From Leisingera sp. ANG-Vp (GTDB lineage: Bacteria > Pseudomonadota > Alphaproteobacteria > Rhodobacterales > Rhodobacteraceae), in assembly GCF_000813725.1 (NCBI RefSeq), contig NZ_JWLD01000008.1, positions 62,001 to 126,000 of the forward strand: DNA of 64,000 nucleotides. The letters are read 5' to 3'. Within the stretch, counting starts at the first letter, position 1, and each line of letters begins with the position of its first letter. Below the pieces are notes generated by a model. The model was not told where the DNA came from and did no database searches. It saw only the letters and a list, made by a program, of their open reading frames with translations. A program made the position numbers and the translations under genes. Below, piece by piece: positions 56,868 through 64,000 of the stretch.

Positions 56868-57103
56868 GGGGCCCTCCGTTCGCTGCTGCTGCACGCCACA
56901 GTGGCAAGGAACCAGCCGGCTGTCACCTGCGCAATAGCGTGCCGCTGGCGAAAGCATATTGGCCTCTTCCCTTATGCGGGGAAGCTGACTATATAGGGCG
57001 GAAGTTCCCCGACAACGGAAACCTGCCCCGCACGCCGGGGACGCCCATTTGAGGCGGCGGGAGAGATGTATCCGGGGATGACGTGTTTTAAGGAGATGAG
57101 CAC

Positions 57104-57871
57104 ATGGCAAAACCGTTGATGGCCAAGGCAACCGCCGTGTGGCTGGTGGACAATACCACGATCAGCTTCAAGCAGATTGCCGACTTCGTGGGCATGCACG
57201 AGCTGGAGATCCAGGGCATCGCCGACGGCGAAGTGGCGGTGGGCGTCAAGGGCTTCGACCCGATGGCCAACAACCAGCTGACCCAGGAAGAGATCGACAA
57301 GGCGCAGGCCAATCCGCTGCACAAGCTGAAGCTCAAGTTCAACCCGGCAGCGGCCGGCGAGGAAAAGCGCCGCGGCCCGCGCTACACCCCGCTGTCCAAA
57401 CGCCAGGACCGTCCCAACTCGATTCTGTGGCTGGTCAAGTTCCACCCGGAACTCAGCGACGGCCAGATTGCGAAGCTGGTGGGCACCACCAAGCCGACCA
57501 TCCAGTCGATCCGTGAGCGTACCCACTGGAACATCGCCAACATGCAGCCGATCGACCCGGTGGCGCTGGGCCTGTGCAAACAGTCCGAGCTGGACGCAGC
57601 CGTCCAGAAGGCGGCGGCCAAGAAGGCTGCCGAGGGCGGCGTGATGAGCGACGATGAGCGCCGCAAGCTGGTCTCCACCGAACAGTCGCTGGAGATGGAC
57701 GCCGAGCCGAAAATCCCGAGCGCCATCGAAGGGCTGGAAACCTTCACCCTGGGCGGCGGTTCTTCTGACGAGGAAGAGAAGAAGGAAGAGGAAATCCTCG
57801 ACGCTGACAGTTTCTTCAACCTGCCGTCCGGCGGCGATGACGAGGAAGACGACGAGGATCCGCGTTTCTGA
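57104..57871 (+). CDS. trcR: Cell-cycle transcriptional regulator TrcR (DUF1013)
   Basis: A 255-residue alphaproteobacterial protein. MAKPLMAKATAVWLVDNTTISFKQIADFVGMHELEIQGIADGEVAVGVKGFDP and ILWLVKFHPELSDGQIAKLVGTTKPTIQSIRERTHWN contain two helix-turn-helix-like units. The C-terminus is strongly acidic (DDEEDDEDPRF). DUF1013 proteins associate with transcription and the CtrA cell-cycle network. AAGGAGATGAG precedes the ATG. It is conserved and monocistronic. Confidence 0.93.
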   Translation: MAKPLMAKATAVWLVDNTTISFKQIADFVGMHELEIQGIADGEVAVGVKGFDPMANNQLTQEEIDKAQANPLHKLKLKFNPAAAGEEKRRGPRYTPLSKRQDRPNSILWLVKFHPELSDGQIAKLVGTTKPTIQSIRERTHWNIANMQPIDPVALGLCKQSELDAAVQKAAAKKAAEGGVMSDDERRKLVSTEQSLEMDAEPKIPSAIEGLETFTLGGGSSDEEEKKEEEILDADSFFNLPSGGDDEEDDEDPRF

Positions 57872-57920
57872 TCCTGCCGTTTGTCCAGCAGGCCTGACCG
57901 GCCTGCAGCGGAAATTCCAT

Positions 57921-57962
57921 AAAAAGCCGCAGATCCGAAGCTCCGGATTTGCGGCTTTTTCT
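57921..57962 (+). terminator. Intrinsic terminator of trcR
   Basis: AAAAAGCCGCA (57921-57931) pairs with TGCGGCTTTTT (57950-57960), with an inner ATCCG/CGGAT (57933-57937 with 57944-57948). T-rich 3' side. Confidence 0.93.
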
Positions 57963-57992
57963 GTTAGAATAACGCAACCGTTCTACAAAATG

Positions 57993-58018
57993 TTGACTAT
58001 GCGCACTACTTTTGCGCA
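57993..58018 (+). promoter_or_regulatory. Possible promoter element with TGCGC-N9-GCGCA repeat
   Basis: TTGACT (57993-57998) resembles a -35 element. It is followed by TGCGC (58000-58004) and GCGCA (58014-58018), an inverted repeat that would lie over the spacer. About 170 bp upstream of the kinase start. No good -10 is obvious. Confidence 0.3.
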
Positions 58019-58189
58019 GCATTGTGTTGCGGGGCGGTTGCGTTCCAGATCGTCCGCAAAACCGGGGTACGGGAAACGCTTGTATGCGTGCGGGCAGTTT
58101 ACCAAAACAACAGGGACGGGAGTTAATGAGTGTTGCCAGCGGGCCGGTCCGGAAAACCGGCGCGCGCAGGGATGGCAGGAGTAGGGGCG

Positions 58190-60331
58190 ATGGATGCAAC
58201 AGGGGCTGTGCCGTTTGGGGGCCATTGCAGTTTGGATCTTGAGGCGCTGGCGCGGCTCAGCGGGCTGGAATTCTGCCAGGCCTTAGTAGATCAGCTGGCG
58301 GCGGCATTAGGCGCTGATCTGGTCACTGTGGGTGAGCTGAAGGTCATGGAGACCGAGCGCATCAAGGTGCTGGCCAGCTACTTCGACGGGCTGCAGCTGG
58401 GCGATTTCGAATATGAGACCTGCGTGGCGCCTTGCCATGAAGTGGTGGTGAGCGGCAAGCCGCAGGTGTTTCCCGCCGGGGTGCAGGAATTGTACCCGGA
58501 GGATGAGATTTTCATCGAAGAGGGTATTCAAAGCTATGTCGGGGTGGCATTGAAGAACCCCGACCAGGAGCCGATCGGGGTGATCCAGGCGTCCTGGCGC
58601 AAGGATATCGAGGACGGTTTTGCGCGCCAGGCGGTTGCGGTGATGGAACGGTTCTCGGCCCGGATCGGGGCGGAAATCGCTGGGTTGCAGACGCTGGAAA
58701 CGCTGTCGGTTCTGGCCGAAGGGCCGGCCGGCACCTCGCCGCGTGAGGCCTTCCGCCAGCTGGCCGAACAGCTGCAGGCCGCCTTGAAGGTGCGCTCTGC
58801 CTTCATTGCCGAATGCGTTGAGGACAAGCCGGAGTGCTTCCGGGTGCTGGCCTGCTGCCTGGAAGGCAAGCAGGCAGACGGAGCCGAAGACACGCTGGTG
58901 CCTTACGACGGAACACCCTGCGCCCACCTGCAGGGCAGGGAGAAATTCCTGGTGCCGGAAAAGCTGCAGGAGGCGTTTCCAAGCCAGGCGCATTTCCGGG
59001 TTCAGGATCTGCATTCTTACCTTGGCATTCCTCTGAAAGATGCCGGCGGCACGGTGATCGGCCATTTTGCTCTGCTGCACGACCGCGAGATCCGGCAGCG
59101 CAAGCTGGAGACGGATCTGATCGCACTGTTTGCTGCCCGGATCGGGCTGGAACTGCGCCGCCGCAAGGCGGAGCGCCGCCGCCAGCAGGCGGAAGAGGCC
59201 TTGCTGATCAAGCACAAGACCGAAAGCCTGGGCCTGCTGGCTGGCACGATTGCCCATGATTTCAACAACCTGCTGGCGTCGATGCAGGGGCGCATCGAGC
59301 TGGCGCTGGCGCATCTGGAAAACCGTCACCCGGCGCGGGAGCATGTCCAGGTGGCGGAGCAGGGGCTGCAAACTTCGGCGGCCCTGGTGCGGCAGCTGCT
59401 GAACTATGCCAAGGGCGGGGGCAGCCGCGAGCAGGAAACCTGCGATCTGAACGCGATTGTGCAAGAGACGATGGCGCTGATGCCGGTAGAGCGCAAGATG
59501 GGCAAGGCCGTGGTGCTGGAACTGGAGCCGGGAGGGCTGATGGCTCGGATGGACCCGGCCCAGGTGAGCCAGCTCCTGATGAACCTGGTGCTGAATGCGG
59601 TGGAGGCGATCGGGCCCGGGCCGGGTACTGTCACTGTAACCGCCTGCCGGACCCAGCTGGACGGTGCGGCGCGCCGCAAGCTGCTGAAAGGCCGGGAGAT
59701 GGCAGAAGGCGAATGCCTGCTGCTGGAGGTGCGCGACACCGGCAGCGGAATGGACCGGCAGACCGTCACCCGGATTTTTGACCCGTTTTTTACCACCAAG
59801 CCAGGCGGCCGCGGTTTGGGCATGGCCGCAGCGCTTGGCATCATCAGCCGCCACCGGGGCGGGCTGGCAGTGGAAAGCCGCGCAGGCGAAGGCAGCGCTT
59901 TCCGGTTCTATTTTCCGGCCTGCAGCGAGGCGGCGGTGCCTGAGCAGGCTGTGCCGTCTGCGGCGGAGCGCAGCGCCGGAGCGCGGCGGATCCTGGTTGT
60001 GGACGACGAGGACACGGTGCGCCGCGCGGTAGCCGGGCTGCTGCAGCTGCGCGGCTGCGAAGTGGCGCTGGCGGACGGCTATGATGCGGCGCTGGCGGCT
60101 CTGCAGGGCCAGGCTCCATTTGACGGCGCGGTGATCGACATGAGCATGCCGGGACGCGGCGGCTGGGAAACCCTGTCGCAACTGCGCCTGCTGCAGCCTG
60201 GCCTGCACGCGGTGATGATGAGCGGCTTTGCGATCAGTGCGGCGGAAGCAGGCTATCCGGAGCTGGCGGATGTGCAGGTGCTGGACAAGCCCTTTACCAA
60301 GGAAAAGCTGTACAAGGCTGTGTTCCGCTAA
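58190..60331 (+). CDS. Hybrid sensor histidine kinase with two GAF domains and a receiver
   Basis: A 713-residue soluble protein without membrane helices. Two GAF-like domains occupy about residues 18-165 and 185-320; each contains a Cys-rich CVAPCHEVV or GTPCAHLQG stretch. HisKA follows with LLAGTIAHDFNNLLASMQGR, His356. The HATPase has MNLVLNAVEAIGPG, EVRDTGSGMD and PGGRGLGMAAALGIISRHRGG. The C-terminal receiver has VVDDEDTVRR, phospho-acceptor Asp650 and Lys in LDKPFTKEKL. ATG 58190 has AGGAGTAGGGG upstream. It probably senses a cytoplasmic signal and autophosphorylates; no output regulator is adjacent. Confidence 0.9.
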   Translation: MDATGAVPFGGHCSLDLEALARLSGLEFCQALVDQLAAALGADLVTVGELKVMETERIKVLASYFDGLQLGDFEYETCVAPCHEVVVSGKPQVFPAGVQELYPEDEIFIEEGIQSYVGVALKNPDQEPIGVIQASWRKDIEDGFARQAVAVMERFSARIGAEIAGLQTLETLSVLAEGPAGTSPREAFRQLAEQLQAALKVRSAFIAECVEDKPECFRVLACCLEGKQADGAEDTLVPYDGTPCAHLQGREKFLVPEKLQEAFPSQAHFRVQDLHSYLGIPLKDAGGTVIGHFALLHDREIRQRKLETDLIALFAARIGLELRRRKAERRRQQAEEALLIKHKTESLGLLAGTIAHDFNNLLASMQGRIELALAHLENRHPAREHVQVAEQGLQTSAALVRQLLNYAKGGGSREQETCDLNAIVQETMALMPVERKMGKAVVLELEPGGLMARMDPAQVSQLLMNLVLNAVEAIGPGPGTVTVTACRTQLDGAARRKLLKGREMAEGECLLLEVRDTGSGMDRQTVTRIFDPFFTTKPGGRGLGMAAALGIISRHRGGLAVESRAGEGSAFRFYFPACSEAAVPEQAVPSAAERSAGARRILVVDDEDTVRRAVAGLLQLRGCEVALADGYDAALAALQGQAPFDGAVIDMSMPGRGGWETLSQLRLLQPGLHAVMMSGFAISAAEAGYPELADVQVLDKPFTKEKLYKAVFR

Positions 60332-60529
60332 GCCCTGAGGCTCAGGACCGGACCGCTAGGCCAAGCGGCTCCCGCGGCTGCCAGCTGCTGCCCGGAGGGC
60401 TGCAGGGTCCCCGGACGGCGGGAAACCGTAAAAAGCTGCCCTCCTGCCAGTTTGTCTTTGACGGACTCTGCCGGAGCGGCCAAGGCTGGGCACAGGAGTT
60501 CCTGCAACAGCCAGTTCCGGAGTTTGCTG

Positions 60530-60817
60530 ATGGCCGTGCTCAATTTCTCATATGCGAAGATCAGGGATGCGGGGCTTTTTCGCGATTATGTTCAGCGGGC
60601 GGCAATGCTGATGGAGACGATGGGTGTTGAAGTGGTCACCCGCGGCAGCTTTGCCCGGGTGCTGCGCGGCGGCGGCAGCAACGGTGAAGTGGCTGCCGTG
60701 TTCCGCTATGCGGATATGGCTGCAGCGGAGCGGTTCTACAGCTGCCCCGAGTATCAGCTGCTGATCCCCCTGCGGGATGCCGCCTGCGACATGACCATTC
60801 ATCTCTACGAAGAATAA
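60530..60817 (+). CDS. DUF1330 family protein
   Basis: A 95-residue ferredoxin-like-fold protein. NFSYAKIRDAGLFRDYVQRAAMLMETMGVEVVTRGSFARVLRGGG and AVFRYADMAAAERFYSCPEYQLLIPLRDAACDMTIHLYEE follow DUF1330. CCGGAG precedes ATG 60530. Family function is unknown. It lies about 200 bp after the hybrid kinase on the same strand. Confidence 0.85.
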   Translation: MAVLNFSYAKIRDAGLFRDYVQRAAMLMETMGVEVVTRGSFARVLRGGGSNGEVAAVFRYADMAAAERFYSCPEYQLLIPLRDAACDMTIHLYEE

Positions 60818-60914
60818 CGGTTCAGGCCTGACGGATGTACGCGTTGGCTTTGCCGGCGGACCCCGGAAAATTGCAGGTGCTCCTGTCAAAGGTATTCTGC
60901 GCCCAGCGGCGCAG

Positions 60915-61514
60915 TCAGATGTCCTTGCGCGCCCGCATCGCTGCGGAAATGGTGCCGTCGTCCAGGTAATCCAGCTCACCGCCGATCGGCACGCCCTGCG
61001 CCAGCGAGGTGAGCCTGACCTGGCCCTGCAGCTGATCTGCGATGTAATGCGCGGTGGTTTGGCCGTCGATGGTGGCATTCAGCGCCAGGATCACCTCGGT
61101 GATTTCTTCGGTCGCGACCCGGTCCACCAGGCGGGGAATGCGGAGGTCCTCCGGACCCACTGCATCCAGCGCCGACAGGGTGCCGCCCAGCACATGATAG
61201 CGGCCTTTGAACACCCCCGCGCGCTCCATCGCCCAGAGGTCGGAGACATCCTCGACCACGCAAAGCTCGCCGTTGGCACGCCGCTCGTCGGTGCAGAGCG
61301 GACAGATCTCTTCCGTGCCGACGTTGCCGCAGTTGAGGCATTCGCGCGCGGTGGCAGCGACCTCGCTCATCACATCGGCCAGGGGGGTCAGCAGCAGCGC
61401 CCGCTTGCGGATCAGATGCAGCACCGCCCGCCGGGCCGAGCGCGGCCCCAGCCCCGGCAGCTTGGCCATCAGGTCAATCAGGTCTTCGATGCTGCTGGTG
61501 GAGTTCTTGATCAT
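60915..61514 (-). CDS. recR: Recombination mediator protein RecR
   Basis: A 199-residue protein. Helix-hairpin-helix [23 protein letters not shown], zinc finger [16 protein letters not shown], and Toprim [42 protein letters not shown] are all present. It works with RecO/RecF to load RecA at gaps. ATG 61514 is favoured because homology starts there. In many genomes recR directly follows dnaX and ybaB; here a GNAT gene on the opposite strand separates them. Confidence 0.97.
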   Translation of the reverse strand: MIKNSTSSIEDLIDLMAKLPGLGPRSARRAVLHLIRKRALLLTPLADVMSEVAATARECLNCGNVGTEEICPLCTDERRANGELCVVEDVSDLWAMERAGVFKGRYHVLGGTLSALDAVGPEDLRIPRLVDRVATEEITEVILALNATIDGQTTAHYIADQLQGQVRLTSLAQGVPIGGELDYLDDGTISAAMRARKDI

Positions 61515-61655
61515 GCCTTGGGCCCTTTGTGTTCCAGCCATATAGGCTGATCGGGGCGGGGGAGCGCAAGGGCAGCCGGGCAAAATGTTCAGGGTTTGTT
61601 TTGGTGGCTCCTGCAGGTATCCCTGTGGCGGATGAAAGCAGTTCAGGGTGAGGTC

Positions 61656-62150
61656 ATGGCAGATCGGACAGGCGCATTTTCCGGGAGCTTGCGGTTTGCC
61701 CGGCTGACGGAGATTGCACCGGACGAGATCGCCCGCCACATGTCCGACCCGCGGATGGCAGCCCATATGCCGCTGCTGACCGGCGCCTGGGATGAGGAAA
61801 CGGCTAAGGCCTTTGCCGCCGCAAAAGAAGCCTGCTGGCAGCGCGACGGGCTGGGCCATTGGGCGTTTTTGAGCGGCGAGGCTTATGCAGGCTGGGGCGG
61901 GTTTCAGAAAGAAGGCGCAGAGTGGGATTTTGGCCTGGTGCTGAAACCGGACTGCTTTGGTCTTGGGCCTGCGATTGCCCGCAAGGCGCTGCGGTTTGCC
62001 CGCAGTGATGCGCGCATTCCCTATGTGACCTTTCTGCTGCCGCCGACGCGGCGGCACCTGCGCCCCTTGGCGCGGCTGGGGGCCGTGCAGACCGGTGAGG
62101 TCCAGTACGAAGGGCAGACCTTCCTCAAGTTCCGGCTGGAGACATCTTGA
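61656..62150 (+). CDS. GNAT family acetyltransferase
   Basis: A 164-residue GNAT-fold protein ([75 protein letters not shown], then [38 protein letters not shown]). The acetyl-CoA loop is less clear than in the other GNATs here. It lies between recR and ybaB on the opposite strand, so it interrupts a usual gene order. Confidence 0.75.
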   Translation: MADRTGAFSGSLRFARLTEIAPDEIARHMSDPRMAAHMPLLTGAWDEETAKAFAAAKEACWQRDGLGHWAFLSGEAYAGWGGFQKEGAEWDFGLVLKPDCFGLGPAIARKALRFARSDARIPYVTFLLPPTRRHLRPLARLGAVQTGEVQYEGQTFLKFRLETS

Positions 62151-62163
62151 GCCAGGCAAAGAA

Positions 62164-62190
62164 AAAGGCGGCTCCCAAGGGGCCGCCTTT
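62164..62190 (-). terminator. Terminator of ybaB, shared with the convergent GNAT gene
   Basis: AAAGGCGGC (62164-62172) pairs with GCCGCCTTT (62182-62190). On the minus strand it is followed by a T run. Confidence 0.9.
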
Positions 62191-62213
62191 CCGAAATACC
62201 ATCAGGCCGCTGG

Positions 62214-62558
62214 TCAGAACGGCAGCTTGATGTCCTTGGGCAGGCCCATGCTTTCGGTCAGCTTGGTCATCTCTTCCTGTGCCTTCTCGGCTGCCTTGGC
62301 CTGGGCGTCCTTGATCGCGGCCAGGATCAGGTCCTCGACCACTTCCTTGTCGTCGCCGTTGAAGATCGAGGGGTCGATGTCCAGGCCCTTCAGATCGCCT
62401 TTGGCGGATGCGGTCGCCTTGACCAGGCCGGCGCCGGCCTCGCCGGTCACCATGACGTTGTGCAGGTCTTCCTGCATCTGCGCCATCTTGGTTTGCAGTT
62501 CCTGTGCGGATTTCATCATCTTGGCCATGTCGCCAAGACCGCCGAGGCCTTTGAGCAT
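62214..62558 (-). CDS. YbaB/EbfC family nucleoid-associated protein
   Basis: A 114-residue protein: MLKGLGGLGDMAKMMKSAQELQTKMAQMQEDLHNVMVTGEAGAGLVKATASAKGDLKGLDIDPSIFNGDDKEVVEDLILAAIKDAQAKAAEKAQEEM, the standard YbaB pattern. The dimer binds DNA with tweezer-like helices. AGGAGA precedes the ATG. It lies in the dnaX operon after a small membrane-protein gene. Confidence 0.96.
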   Translation of the reverse strand: MLKGLGGLGDMAKMMKSAQELQTKMAQMQEDLHNVMVTGEAGAGLVKATASAKGDLKGLDIDPSIFNGDDKEVVEDLILAAIKDAQAKAAEKAQEEMTKLTESMGLPKDIKLPF

Positions 62559-62568
62559 CTGTCTTCTC

Positions 62569-62943
62569 CTAAGTGCGGGGGCGCAGGGCGCCGTAAGTCA
62601 TCCCCGCACATATCGCAATTGCGAGCACAATGAACAAGTGGGGGGAGGCTGTGCAGTCCTGGATTATGCCCAAGGCACTCTTATCGTCCAAGAAAAGCTC
62701 ATGGTTATCTATTGCAATAACCATTGCCAGCCCGGCCCACAGCAGGGCGGCGGCTGCAAAGGGAAGGCGCCGCCCGGCAAAAAGAGCGAATCCGGCAAGC
62801 GCGAAGAGGGCCAGGGAAACAGGCTTGGCGGACAGGCGGATCAGCTCATCCCATGCGCTGGCCGGTGTACCGCCGTCATGCCAGCAGGCTTTGGCGGATG
62901 CGGCTGCCGGCAAAGTGACCCAGAGTGCCGTCAGGCCGGGCAT
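62569..62943 (-). CDS. Small membrane protein between dnaX and ybaB
   Basis: A 124-residue protein with a cleavable or membrane N-terminal segment (MPGLTALWVTLPAAASA) and three hydrophobic helices (about residues 38-55, 58-76, 100-118). Its ATG overlaps the dnaX stop as TGATG, so translation is coupled. I recognise no family. Placement between dnaX and ybaB is unusual. Confidence 0.6.
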   Translation of the reverse strand: MPGLTALWVTLPAAASAKACWHDGGTPASAWDELIRLSAKPVSLALFALAGFALFAGRRLPFAAAALLWAGLAMVIAIDNHELFLDDKSALGIIQDCTASPHLFIVLAIAICAGMTYGALRPRT

Positions 62944-64000
62944 CACTCTTCTTCGAAGGGATCCCATTCGTCTTCAACCTCGGGCAGGGCCTCAGCGGCG
63001 ACCTCGGCGGCCAGCTCGTCAGCTGTCCGGATCCGCTTGATCTTGGCCTTGGGGAAGCTTTCCAGCACCGCCTGCACCAGGGGGTGCGCAGAGGCTTTCT
63101 CGCGCAGGGCGTTCTCAGCGGCGTTTTCGCGCTCGCTGATGGTGTCGCCGCCGCCTTCGGTGACAATGGTGAAGAACCAGTTGTGATGGGTCCAGGCCTT
63201 CAGCTGTTCACTCAGCCGTTTGGTCAGGTCGCGGGGGGCGTCGCTGGTCAGTTCAAAGGTGATCTGGCCCGGCTTGTAGGCGGCCAGCCGCAGGTAGCTT
63301 TTGACATATTCCAGCAGCAGCCCGTCGCGTTTTTCGCGGATCAGTTCGACCACATGCTCAAATGTGGGATAGCGGGCCAGCGCCGGGCTGGCTTGCGGGG
63401 CAAGCGCAGCCGCCGGGCCGGAGCCTCCGCGCGCCACCGGAGCACCGCCTGCCGGGCCGCCGGGACCGCCATAGCTGCCCTGGGCATCAACACTGCCGCC
63501 GCCAAGGGCCGGGGCACCCATGCCCTGCATCGGCACACCGCCGCCAGGACCCGGAGGCGGCGGGGGCGGCGTGTCCTGCAGCTTGCGGATCAGTTCTTCG
63601 GGCGAGGGCAGGTCGGCCACATGGGTGATGCGGATCACTGCCATCTCGGCCGCCATCATCGCGTTCGGTGCCGCGGCGACTTCTTCCAGTGCTTTCAGCA
63701 GCATCTGCCACATGCGGGTGAGCACGCGCATCGGCAGGTTTTGCGCCATCGCCTGGCCGCGGGCGCGTTCGTCCGGGCTGACGGTGGGGTCTTCGGCAGC
63801 ATCCGGCGTGATCTTCACCACCGAGACCCAATGGGTGATCTCGGCCAGATCGCGCAGCACCGCCAGCGGATCGGCGCCTTCGGCATACTGGCCGCTGAGT
63901 TCGGTGAGCGCCGCCGCCGCATCGCCGCGCAGGATCATGTCCATCAGGTCCAGCACCCTTCCGCGGTCGGCAAGGCCCAGCATGGCGCGCACCTGATCGG
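62943..64000 (-). CDS. dnaX: DNA polymerase III subunits gamma and tau, C-terminal part (5' end outside the window)
   Basis: The frame stays open to the right edge. The visible ~351 residues start in the clamp-loader collar region (DQVRAMLGLADRGRVLDLMDMILRGDAAAALTELSGQYAEGADPLAVLRDLAEITHWVSVVK). They continue through a Pro/Gly/Ala-rich linker (about 63410-63570) to the tau domain (YPTFEHVVELIREKRDGLLLEYVKSYLRLAAYKPGQITFELTSDAP). The AAA+ ATPase domain is beyond the window. It loads the sliding clamp and links the polymerase to the helicase. Confidence 0.95.
   Translation of the reverse strand, partial: DQVRAMLGLADRGRVLDLMDMILRGDAAAALTELSGQYAEGADPLAVLRDLAEITHWVSVVKITPDAAEDPTVSPDERARGQAMAQNLPMRVLTRMWQMLLKALEEVAAAPNAMMAAEMAVIRITHVADLPSPEELIRKLQDTPPPPPPGPGGGVPMQGMGAPALGGGSVDAQGSYGGPGGPAGGAPVARGGSGPAAALAPQASPALARYPTFEHVVELIREKRDGLLLEYVKSYLRLAAYKPGQITFELTSDAPRDLTKRLSEQLKAWTHHNWFFTIVTEGGGDTISERENAAENALREKASAHPLVQAVLESFPKAKIKRIRTADELAAEVAAEALPEVEDEWDPFEEE

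Noticed and set aside
58307-60208. 633-codon minus-strand frame opposite the hybrid kinase
   Set aside because: No domain and composition of an antisense frame (Gln/His/Arg/Leu-rich); the plus strand encodes complete kinase motifs.

Overview
The window is high-GC, gene-dense chromosomal DNA of an alphaproteobacterium, most likely a marine Roseobacter-group member (Leisingera/Phaeobacter/Ruegeria-like). This rests on the gene set: L-malyl-CoA lyase of the ethylmalonyl-CoA pathway, the DUF1013 cell-cycle regulator TrcR, COQ9, DUF1244, split pheS/pheT, the D-glutamate genes dgcN-dgcA, and intergenic hairpin repeats. I saw no rRNA, tRNA, IS element, prophage or CRISPR array. The genus is inferred from gene content, not from a search.

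Layout. 1-8.5 kb: end of a TPR-like gene, a GntR regulator with a twin palindrome, a secreted metallopeptidase, accA, an AraC/GyrI regulator, a divergent Lrp/LysE-exporter pair, an Asp/Glu-racemase-family gene and mcl1. 8.7-16.7 kb: a secreted protein, an MFS transporter, the D-amino-acid unit dgcN-dgcA-D-aminotransferase, an outer-membrane barrel, a CoA-transferase and an RTX-repeat protein. 17-24 kb: an EamA transporter, small DUF genes, a cupin/GT2 pair, N-formylglutamate amidohydrolase, pyk and rpmI-rplT. 24-33 kb: accessory regulator/target pairs (OhrR-like/catalase-like, AraC/PPOX flavoprotein, LysR/PACE efflux, GlxA/isochorismatase-type hydrolase) and a TopAI(YjhX)-GNAT toxin-antitoxin-like operon. 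33-40 kb: pheS and pheT separated by three other genes. 40-51 kb: a LysR/methyltransferase pair, a phosphoribosyltransferase-YtoQ-GNAT operon, an MscS channel, an HxlR/VOC pair, ald/lrp, a CPBP protease, ppk2 and a CAP-RTX exoprotein. 52-64 kb: rpsU, COQ9, a quinone oxidoreductase, DUF2189, RNase T2-RidA, trcR, a hybrid histidine kinase, recR, ybaB and the 3' part of dnaX.

The most interesting observation is the leader of the yjhX/topAI-like toxin gene (31196-31395, minus strand). A promoter-like sequence is followed by a six-codon uORF with a good Shine-Dalgarno. The uORF start lies in one arm of a perfect 10-bp long-range helix whose other arm sits 11 nt upstream of the toxin's TTG start. 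Two smaller hairpins lie in between. This resembles in outline the translation-responsive uORF leader described for E. coli topAI, but the sequence looks independent.

Other points of note are four GCGCGA motifs spaced about two helical turns apart before dgcN, and an intrinsic terminator inside dgcN-dgcA. There is a 51-bp double-hairpin repeat present twice (48/51 identical), a second hairpin family built on a GCTTCTTCTTTG...AAATACTC arm, and three back-to-back perfect hairpins after pheT. Many divergent regulator/target pairs carry clear inverted repeats in the shared gap.
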